DNA of 64,000 nt from Persicaria tinctoria (Eukaryota > Streptophyta > Magnoliopsida > Caryophyllales > Polygonaceae), in contig JBANSL010000010.1 in NCBI GenBank assembly GCA_037127255.1, forward strand, positions 29,034,620 through 29,098,619. Reading direction: 5' to 3'. Below the pieces are notes generated by a model that searched no databases, was not told the origin of the DNA, and saw only the letters and a program-made list of their open reading frames with translations. The position numbers and the translations under genes are program-made. Shown piece by piece: positions 56,625-64,000 of the stretch (its first letter is position 1; each line of letters opens with the position of its first letter).

Positions 56625-56873
56625 TTAAGAATCGTAGTCACGCCAGCAGAGAAGGATGACTACGCAGCGGCACATAATGTAGAAGCGAGCGCGGTGCTGC
56701 CTTACGTGATCGGAGCACTTCCTTGTGAACCCTGAACAGTACCGCCTGCTGGAGTTGCTGGAGGAGGATCCAGTGCTTCTGCTGAGAGGCCCGTCTTTTT
56801 TGGAGACCTTCCAGTTCGGACGGAGGTGGACCGTCGGCACAGCTGTGCTTGTTATTTCATTTGCATCAGCCAT
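56625..56873 (-). CDS. DEVIL/ROTUNDIFOLIA-like small polypeptide (DVL/RTFL)
   Basis: An intact, intronless 82-residue frame from the ATG at 56873 (context GCCATGG) to the TAA at 56625. The C-terminus (about residues 51-82) is the RTF/DVL domain: KCSDHVRQHRARFYI then RCVVILLCWRDYDS, matching the family pattern C..lVk.qRaRfYI.RRC..mLlCWrdy.dS. A serine-rich stretch (residues 32-42) precedes it and the N-terminus is variable, as usual for the family. Known members are plant-specific, found at the plasma membrane, and limit cell proliferation along organ axes when over-expressed; the biochemical role is unclear. Position 68 is Cys where Arg is usual (C-R-C instead of R-R-C). The region is visibly richer in G+C than its surroundings. 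Neighbours are transposons on both sides, so this is a gene island. The plus-strand open frame over the same bases is a shadow. Confidence 0.85.
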   Translation of the reverse strand: MADANEITSTAVPTVHLRPNWKVSKKDGPLSRSTGSSSSNSSRRYCSGFTRKCSDHVRQHRARFYIMCRCVVILLCWRDYDS

Positions 56874-56997
56874 GGCTTCTCAGAGATTAATCGAGAAAGA
56901 AGAGGCTAGAGATCGAATTGTTATCCCCCCCCACCCCCCACTCCCCAAACACAAAAAAAGAAAAGAAAAGCTGGGGGATTACGCTGTCCAGGGAAGT

Positions 56998-57045
56998 ACG
57001 CTAGTAGCCGTATCTCAGTGTACGCTAGTAGCCGTATCTCAGTGT
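56998..57045. repeat. 24-bp direct repeat, two copies, upstream of the DVL gene
   Basis: ACGCTAGTAGCCGTATC followed by TCAGTGT occurs twice back to back (56998-57021 and 57022-57045), 125-170 bp upstream of the DVL start codon on its own strand. The copies are identical. A C-run with CCCCACCCCCC lies between the gene and the repeat (56925-56945). Confidence 0.9.
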
Positions 57046-57254
57046 GCTTGAATTCAGTTTTCGTCGGCATCCTCAATTGTTTTGAAGTAGTACTTCTTAG
57101 TTGGTCTTATTGTATGGTTTAGATTGTTTTCACCTGCCGATTCGTCAACCTCTCAAGAATCGTCCTAAGATGATCTTGAATATATCTTTATTAAATAAAA
57201 TAAAAACTACTAGGCGTATCTTAGTGCAAATATGGCCGGAGCCAAACCATCGTG

Positions 57255-58111
57255 TGTAAACCTCGTCAAAGAAATTCCCACACAAATAACTACTTATAGC
57301 GATAAGTGTAGGGTCGAATCCATAGGGAAATCTAAGGTTCAAGATCTAAAAGCTACTTTACCAAGAAGTGGGAAATAACCAAATAAATATGGAAAATAGA
57401 ACTAAAGATTAAGATTGCAAATGAAATAACAAAGTATAAGAATGATGGTTTTGATAACAATTCAATAGAGAAAATAGTTCCACCTGCGCTTTCATCGACA
57501 TTGATTGGCTTAATTGGCCCTAAACATAAACTCATGAGTTTATGTCTCTTTTTGACGGTTTCCATCTGCCGACTGGTCGGCCTTCGAGGTCAAGGTTTGT
57601 CTGGCCTCGAATTATTTCCTAATAAAAAAAAGAATAAATCATCAAAAGAATGGATCGAATTTCCTTCTTTTGAATTGAGATAGAATTTTATCTTGGAACT
57701 GAAGTTCTCTGTGTAATCTCGCCGCAACGACAGGAATTTCGCGTCCGCGAATAATGGGCTTCAGCTGTGCTTCTCGCAGGCAACTCCCCATGGTGAAACG
57801 AAGATCTCACAGGTGCGACAGATGACTCGCGACCGCGACAAGTGTAATTCCAGCTTCCTTTGATTATCGGCCTTCGCTTCTCAATGCTTCTTTTCCTTTG
57901 CTTTCTTCCTCTTCTTTGCTCCATTAGGATTCTTTCCAAGCTAATTACATGCCGGAACTACGAATCTGCATAAAACAATCGAAATAGCATAGTTTCTGAA
58001 CTTTTCAACCAGAATGACATAATATAAAATTAACTCTAAAACATAACTAAAAACCTATGAAATGCAACTAAAGCTACTCTATATTAATGCCTATTGAAAT
58101 ATGCATTATCA
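57255..58111 (-). mobile_element. 3' LTR of element C, about 0.86 kb
   Basis: On the minus strand it starts TGATAATGCA at 58111 after a polypurine tract. CCTATGGATTCGACCCTA, close to the end, is at 57310-57327 (complement). The exact 3' end is uncertain (about 57240-57260). CpG-rich words of a third type lie at 57717-57750 and 57815-57839 (TCGCGGTCGCGA, TTCGCGGACGCGA and TCGTTGCGGCGA on the minus strand). Confidence 0.7.
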
Positions 58112-58152
58112 AGCTCCCACATACTTAAGCTTCGCTAGTCATCGAGCGAATA
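58112..58152 (-). promoter_or_regulatory. Polypurine-tract module of element C
   Basis: On the minus strand GCTTAAGTATGTGGGAGCT precedes the LTR start. It is a mutated form of the module in element D (GCTTAAGTGTGGGGGAGTT). Confidence 0.75.
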
Positions 58153-59332
58153 ATAAAAAGCAACCTATACCTATGACTTCATCATTCATGCAATAGCCTT
58201 AAACAAAAGCAACATCAATTTGAAATGGAGCACATGATCAAGTGAATAAACATCATAGCATGTATTTAGCGATTAAAGCATAGAAGTAGAAATCACCCAA
58301 CCTCGCCGGGAATATGTGTTTCACTTATGCTCTCATGTGTTTAGCCTTTATAGTTCGACTCTGAACTGAATCCAAGATGCACTAAGCTCATAGAAATTGA
58401 CAACCATATCACCAAATCTCCACCGAAATGTCATCACTTGCGGTAAAACAATAGAAACAATAAGCAATTTGGTTCTAGGTTTTTTTTTCTTTTATAGCTT
58501 ACTTTTTCCCCTAGGTGACATTTATCCTCCACATGTCCAAGCTTTCTAATTTTTTTCTTTTATATTTATTTTTTCATTTTCCTGCTTTTTTTCATTTTTT
58601 TTTCTCTTTTTGTTTTCTTTTCATGCTTGGCTTTCTTTAGGCTTTGATGTATTCCTTACGCGAGTCGCAAACATGGGTGTCATGAATGACCCCGGTCTAT
58701 CTGCACCTCAACTTACTTGAATTAAGTCTACTTGAACATCTTTTGACGCGAATTGCAAACATAGGTGCCATGAATGAACTTGGTTACTCAAAGATAAAGC
58801 TTGCTTTCTTAGTGGATAATTTTCAACACCGTTTTGCACGAACCATACCCATGGGTGTCATGCATAGATCCGATTACTAAGTGTATCAACCATTGCCACA
58901 TATATAGCATAACAGCATAACTCCGCAAGCAACAAACATGTTAGTCGGTCCTGATAATAGATAATGAAATCAACATCAAGAGGTAGAAACACCAGGAGAG
59001 TAAATCACACATATATAAGCAAAAAGATTATAAATGAATCCAATAAGGCTAAAACAATCTCACAAGGGTCATGTTTTGATGGATTTCAATCATATTTAAG
59101 CTTAATCATACATGCTCAATTACATCACCAATCATGCTCCATATGAAAATATTTTAGAACAATAAGGCTATGCACTTCAAACTCATCGTAGGATTTACAA
59201 GTTCATGCCAGAAGAAAATGTAGAGATTCGCTAACTAAGGTGGGTGTTTGAATAACAAAATATTACACAATGCATGATATTTTTGGATTTTTGACATTTT
59301 CTATTTTTTTATTTTATAATGCATAAATCCCT
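58153..59332 (-). other. Conserved non-coding 3' domain of element C
   Basis: No gene. It shares ATCATACATGCTCAATTA (59104-59121), the phrase with AAGGCTAAAACAATCTCACA (59046-59065) and the TTTGACATTTTCTATTTTT block (59289-59307) with elements B, D and E. It contains the GCAAACATGGGTGTCATGAA phrases (58667-58866), one of which recurs at 35835-36010. Confidence 0.7.
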
Positions 59333-59374
59333 CCCCCACACTTAAATCCTTCATTGTCCTCAATGAAATAGAAA
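59333..59374 (-). repeat. Internal polypurine-tract-like module of element C
   Basis: On the minus strand it reads GAGGACAATGAAGGA then TTTAAGTGTGGGGGAGGG. It is better preserved than the LTR-adjacent copy of the same element 1.2 kb away. Confidence 0.75.
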
Positions 59375-59752
59375 AGACAACAAAAATAAACAAAGAAATC
59401 GAGGTGAGGGAAGAGGAAACTAACATGCTCACAAATGTGTTGGATGTGGCGGATAGCCTAGAAACTGCAATCTACAGAACTCGGAGAAAAAATCTTCAAA
59501 ACTCTTCCTCCGGACCTCATGAGCAGCTCTGATCTCACCCCGAGAATCACGAAGGACATCTAGTTGACGGCCAATAAAATCGAACCGCTGGTCGACAGTA
59601 CCAAGGCTCTAATCAACATAAGTGAACCTTTGATCGATAGACTCATCCATACATATATAGTTGCGAACCATGTGACACTGGATGTTGAATATCATCTATT
59701 GCTAGTCTTGGATAGGATGAAAGAATCTCTCAAAGTAGATTTGAGAAGGAAA

Positions 59753-60801
59753 CTAAGCGCCAAAACCTACATGAGATGAATTAGCACCAGCATAATAGTT
59801 CTCGCCCAGATAGGTAGTCTCCTCAAGAGCAACGTGGTCATACTCCATGTCATCTCCCTGCTCCTTCTGTTGAGGAATCTCCTACTGCTGCTGATGCGGA
59901 ACTAGAGGCCACTACGGTCCTGGAAGCTCAGTCGGAAGAAGAAGATGGGTAGTGGTGGGACCAATCGGCAGATCCTGGCGAGGAAGATATAACATGTGAG
60001 CTATATCTCGCCTAAAGAACCAGTGGTAATCATCACCAGCTACAATCATCAGCCTCCCATGCTTCAGGAGGTTGATATCGATACGGTGACCTCCTCTGAG
60101 CATAGTATAACCATCCAGAGAAATCTCTAGCTCAATAGCAAGTAAAGTGATCAGGCCACCAAGACCAATAGTAGCAGAATTCTTCCCGACGTTTGTGGCG
60201 GAGGAAACAGATTGACAAGCCATGAAGAATAGCTCCAACCAATCAGGAATCGTGTTTGGGTCGGGCAACAAACAGATAAAGCAGCTCCAGGTAGATCTCA
60301 TGATCTTATTGCCCTCTGCCTGGCCGAAGAAAGTGTTGTTTAAAAGCTTATGACATAGCCTTACAGCCAGATGAACTATGTTGGTGCTCAGATCGTTGGT
60401 TGGGTTCATCACGAACCTTGTGAATCTATGCCATTGTTGCTTTGGTAACTCAGTAGCCTGAAGATCAGCCCAGTTCGGCGTCAGCTCTCTATTAATACCG
60501 AACACTCTCCTCATAGTCGCAAAACACATCCTCTATCGATGTCTGCCCAATCTAAACTTGCAAGAACTACTCCCCTTCGAATAAGTGGCCAAGAACTCGC
60601 GAACTAAGTCAGGATATGTGGGCATACACTTATCAACCAAATCAGCAATACCGCCCTTCTCCATAAAGAATCGAACATTCTCCTCCAAACCTAAAGATCG
60701 GAGAGTCGGAATATCCAAAAATCCGTGCAAGCGTATTTCTGACCCTCTAGCCTATTCCACTTATCCCTAGAATCTCCCTTAATTCCATTCGGCAACTCCA
60801 T
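59753..60801 (-). pseudogene. Athila ORF-1-like protein gene of element C
   Basis: The frame starts at the ATG at 60799-60801 (MELPNGIKGDSRDKWNRLEG) and has a frameshift near 60731. It then reads FLDIPTLRSLGLEENVRFF and CMPTYPDLVREFLATY, the PTYxxLxREFLAT signature also present in element B. One stop lies at 60533-60535, after which the same frame continues (FGINRELTPNWADLQATELP, LVAGDDYHWFFRRDIAHML-like) to a stop at 59912, and beyond it as a glutamine- and acid-rich tail to 59753. Sequence similarity to the element B copy is clear only in the N-terminal third, so the two genes are distant relatives. The function of this family is not known. Confidence 0.65.
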
Positions 60802-61270
60802 ATCAAAATGGAGGCTTCTGCAAAGGTTTGCGGCGTCGATCAGGTGGTTGCGGCGGCGAAAAGCAAAGGGTCGCTAGGGATCTCGTTGGGAAGCAGTAAC
60901 GGCGGCGAAAATCAGGTTTCGAGGTGGCGACGATGAATAGAAGTCACCGTTTTCTTCGAAGTGGCGATCAGATCCGACCTCAAATCCCCCCTTGGCGTTT
61001 CCGACGTTAGATTCGCACCCCTTCTTCACCAAAACACACCCGAGACTTTAGATATGTGGATGGAGGGTGAAGAAAGTGGATATGGGTGGATGTAGTTGGA
61101 TGGAGAGGGAAGAAGATGGGTTGGGAGTGATGGAAAGGTATGGATTTTTGGTTGTATTTGTAGATCGGGACAACGGAAGTTTGAATATATGCTCGGATTT
61201 GGGATTTGATGGGGTTTATGTGATGAAAAGAGAGAGGTGTGCAATGGAGAGGTTGGGGCGTCTATGGAGG
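60802..61270 (-). other. Leader upstream of the element C ORF-1-like gene
   Basis: GC-rich near the gene (GGCGGCGAAAA repeats at 60855-60916), C/T-rich on the minus strand further up, resembling an untranslated leader or a captured promoter. It is cut at 61270 by the LTR of element D, so the rest of element C (gag, protease) is missing. Confidence 0.4.
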
Positions 61271-62471
61271 TGGTATGGTGCAGAATGTCGTTACCTTTCT
61301 AGAACACTACAAAGAATAACCCAAACCAACAACCAACTAGTAAACTAGTAACTAGTATATTGGAATAGTAAAGGGTCGAACCCACAAAGAGAATACCTTT
61401 CATGTCTACTCAAATTTCTATCAAAGGGAATAAGATTAAAGTGAAACTGAATGAAAAGACAATTGAATAGGCAACAATAGCAATAGTGAAATTGTAATAA
61501 TTGGTATTAATGAGATAGTTTCCCCTACAATTCATCAACAATGGTTATGTCTTTGATCCTTGACTCTATCCTACCTATTCTTATTTGATTAATCTAATAT
61601 TGGTTTACTCCAACCCTAAGCAAATAAACAATGTCAATAACATAAACAACTAAAGATGGAGGCGCAACTCTCTAACCCTAGTCGATGCAATTGATAGAGT
61701 ATAATTGTCAATATCCCCTACACACTCAATCGATGCTTTCACGGGATCAATTGGCTATGTTGTGCTACTATATTCAATTAAATTGCAAGAGATAATCAAA
61801 TCTTTAGCAAGAAAGCAAATTCCGTCAAGGAGGCCAATTAAGAGGGCATACATGCAATCAATCAATGAAAGAACAAAGATATGGAATAAATCAAAGATTG
61901 AATAGATAGAAATCAAGTCTCACAAATGATATAACCAGGTCTCTGAATCGCAAGCGAAAAGAAAGAGGTTTAATTCCTTGTGGGAGTTTTCCTCTCAATC
62001 TCTCCATTAAAGTTTCCCAAAACTCGGTCTCATTTATCCCCAATACCATGCTAAAAAGTCGGCCAAAATAATAATACATAAAACTTAAGTAATTGTCAAA
62101 AGACAGAAATCGCAACCCCGCATCCGAGTGACCAACGGGCGCCGCTTTTTGGGCGGCAGGCGTCGCTCCCAACAGTAGCGTATTCGTCGTCTGATTTCTT
62201 CTGAATCCAAGCTAAGCTCTTCATACGCCTTTTCTTTCCTTTTCCAATGGTTTCCCAAGGTTCCTAGCTCCTCATGCTCTTCCCTAGCAAAGCCATAAAT
62301 GCATCCATCCTAGCGTCAGAATATAAATCTGCGAATAAGCACAAAAAGAGTGTAGATTCCACACTTGCAAGATAAAATACTAATGGTGTGAAATACTCAA
62401 TAAACATGACATATACTCCTCTGAATGCAATAACAACTACCTATACTGCCTATCTAAAATATGCATTATCA
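61271..62471 (-). mobile_element. 3' LTR of element D, 1201 bp
   Basis: On the minus strand it starts TGATAATGCATATTTTAG at 62471 after a polypurine tract and ends CTGCACCATACCA at 61271. It is closely similar to the LTR of element F along its length (shared GATAGGC, GTATAGGTAGTTGTTATTGC and ACTAGTATA). A pair of CpG-rich words lies at 62128-62167 (CGGGCGCCGC and GGCGGCAGGCGTCGC). It is inserted in element C. Confidence 0.85.
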
Positions 62472-62512
62472 AACTCCCCCACACTTAAGCTTCACTAGTC
62501 CTCGCGCGAATA
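62472..62512 (-). promoter_or_regulatory. Polypurine-tract module of element D
   Basis: On the minus strand GAGGACTAGTGAAGCTTAAG continues into TGTGGGGGAGTT, then the LTR start. A well-preserved copy. Confidence 0.85.
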
Positions 62513-64000
62513 ATAAAAGCAACATATACCTACGAACTCACCATCCATGCAATAGCCTTACAAAAACAAATCAAATTTCAAACTTCAAGGAACAAATGAT
62601 CATGTGAATAAACATTGTAGCATGTATCTAGCCATCAAAGAATAAAAGTAGAAATCATCCAACCTTACCAGGGATAATGTGTATCACTCATGCTCTATGT
62701 GTTTAGGTCTTAAGCATACACTCACCTCAATTTCATATACAAGCATCAAATCAAATATTGACATTTATATCACAAAACCTCCACCGGATACATCAAAGGA
62801 AAAATAGGCAAATCAAGAGGACCTTCGCTCAACGGAAACCTTCATAGAAGATTCCATTCGACGGGGTTGTAATGGGGCTTGGTAAAAAACATAAAGGCAA
62901 AGAATTGTAGTTGGTCATGTGGTGCTATTAATTCCGCAAAAATTAGATTCCAAAAACTCCCAACATAACGCAAACCAACTCAATAATACATCAAGCTCTC
63001 AATAACACACTTTCTCATAAATATAGCAATAAACCCAAAATCCTCCATAGATCTCAACTGTAAAAATATATCAATAAACTCATAAATCTCATGATCTCAT
63101 CTTCTCATACTCAAGCACACATATGCAAATACAACACCCTACCAATCTTTCTTTCACCAACATAAATCCAATTCTTCCTCATTATGCCAAAATGAATAAA
63201 CATGGCTCTTTATTCTTTTTTTTTCTTTTTTTTTTCGAACAGATTTTTTTTCACTTGAGCCGAAATACATGAATAATAATATGCATAAAAATTAGGGAAA
63301 CTATAAGCACATAACATTACATCTTCTTAAAACCATAAACCATAACACTCACACTTTAGCTTCTGTCCTCCATCAACTCCAAAATAGATATCCTTAACCC
63401 ACTCGAAATCTTAATTTCCCTGGAAAAAGGTAAGACTTATCATAGGCTAGGAATAATGCAATTTTGTGGAGCTTACAAATAAAATAGACTAAAGGCTCAA
63501 ATTGGCTTCAAAGCAAGATATAACATAAGGTAGACCTCAATAAAATATGGCTAAAAGGTGCATATATCATTTGAACTTATCAAGCAATGATCATGCATAC
63601 AATAGGTCTTGAAAATAGATAACCATGACAATACTAAAATATAAATGCATAGGAAAAGTAAATCACACAACAAAGCAAAAGAGAAATAGATGTAATCCCT
63701 TTTAAGTCAAAAAACAATATCACTAGGGTCATATCGTGTAGGATTTCAACCATACTCACCCTTGATCATACATGCTCAATTAAATCACCAATCATGGTCC
63801 TCAAGAAAACATTTTAATAAGAAAATAAGGCTAAGCACTTCAACTAAGTCGTAGGTTTTACAAGTTCATGCCATCATAAAGCTTAGAGTTTCGCTTAACC
63901 AAGGTGGTTGTTTTAATAATAAAAAATTGTGAAATGAATGATATTTTTGTGGTTTTTGACATTTTTCAATTTTTTTCTTTTTGTTTTTTTTTAAAAGACA
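62513..64000 (-). other. Conserved non-coding 3' domain of element D, runs off the right edge
   Basis: No gene. Blocks shared with B and E: GGGGTTGTAATGGGGCTTGG (62864-62883), TTTTGTGGAGCTTACAAATA (63462-63481), CTCAAATTGGCTTCAAAGCA (63496-63515), ATCATACATGCTCAATTAAA (63765-63784) and the T-rich TTTTTGACATTTTTCAATTT (63953-63972). By analogy an internal polypurine-tract copy and an ORF-1-like gene should follow beyond the right edge. Confidence 0.75.

Noticed and set aside
56725..57051. 108-codon plus-strand open frame over the DVL gene
   Set aside because: Shadow of the minus-strand DVL gene, which has the clear domain match. The frame continues into a C-run and direct repeats.

Overview
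The window looks like nuclear DNA of a flowering plant, probably a eudicot (inferred). It is AT-rich, has GT..AG introns, and carries Athila/Tat-like and chromovirus-like Gypsy LTR elements, Copia, MULE, CACTA-like, hAT-like and Stowaway-like transposons. I found one intact host gene: a small DEVIL/ROTUNDIFOLIA-like (DVL/RTFL) polypeptide gene at 56625-56873 (-). Nearly everything else is transposons nested in transposons, plus pseudogene relics. No bacterial or organellar genes, rRNA genes or convincing tRNA genes were seen.

Layout. 1-472: Gypsy LTR piece (-). 1009-1243: Stowaway-like MITE, followed by a perfect 43-bp palindrome. 3090-4536 and 4567-5428: two MULE-type non-autonomous elements, each with a perfect 9-bp target-site duplication (TSD); the first holds a duplicated GC-rich passenger segment. 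5756-5976: DnaJ-like gene relic. 7620-8045: 21-bp tandem array. 9155-17950: one decayed Athila/Tat-like element (E, -), interrupted by a 2.17-kb solo LTR (13895-16062) with TSD AGAAC. 17957-20392: 5' LTR, primer-binding site and gag relic of element F (+), cut by an LTR fragment at 20393, which is cut in turn by the 3' LTR of element B. 20897-27358: element B (-) with 3' LTR, polypurine tract, ORF-1-like gene and gag-protease, but no reverse transcriptase or integrase; it ends in an inverted LTR fragment (27346-28140). 28141-37637: MULE territory with a MURA transposase pseudogene, a 70-bp tandem array, and two opposed pseudogenes of the DUF1985/ULP1-protease type.

38141-51311: a solo LTR (TSD TATAT) containing a complete, very young 11.2-kb LARD-like Gypsy element (38440-49641). 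The LARD has two 2849-bp LTRs that I could not tell apart, TSD ACTTT, a tRNA-iMet-type primer-binding site, and no coding capacity. 52990-56000: CACTA end and Copia relic split by a hAT-like element with a 34-G run. 56625-56873: the DVL gene. About 57255-61270: element C (-) with LTR and ORF-1-like gene, interrupted by the LTR of element D (61271-62471), whose interior leaves the window on the right.

Two unusual patterns recur in the Athila/Tat-like elements. First, each LTR family carries its own CpG-rich near-palindromic 'word' (TCGANNTCGA, GGCGCCCGCCGCC or TCGCGNNCGCGA types), usually in pairs 5-9 nt apart and placed about 270-420 bp from the LTR start; the GGCGCC type also appears inside the coding region. 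Second, the polypurine-tract module (GAGGACAA, short gap, TTAAGTGTGGGGG) occurs twice in elements B, C and E and brackets a 1.1-1.5-kb T-rich non-coding domain that is clearly conserved between them.
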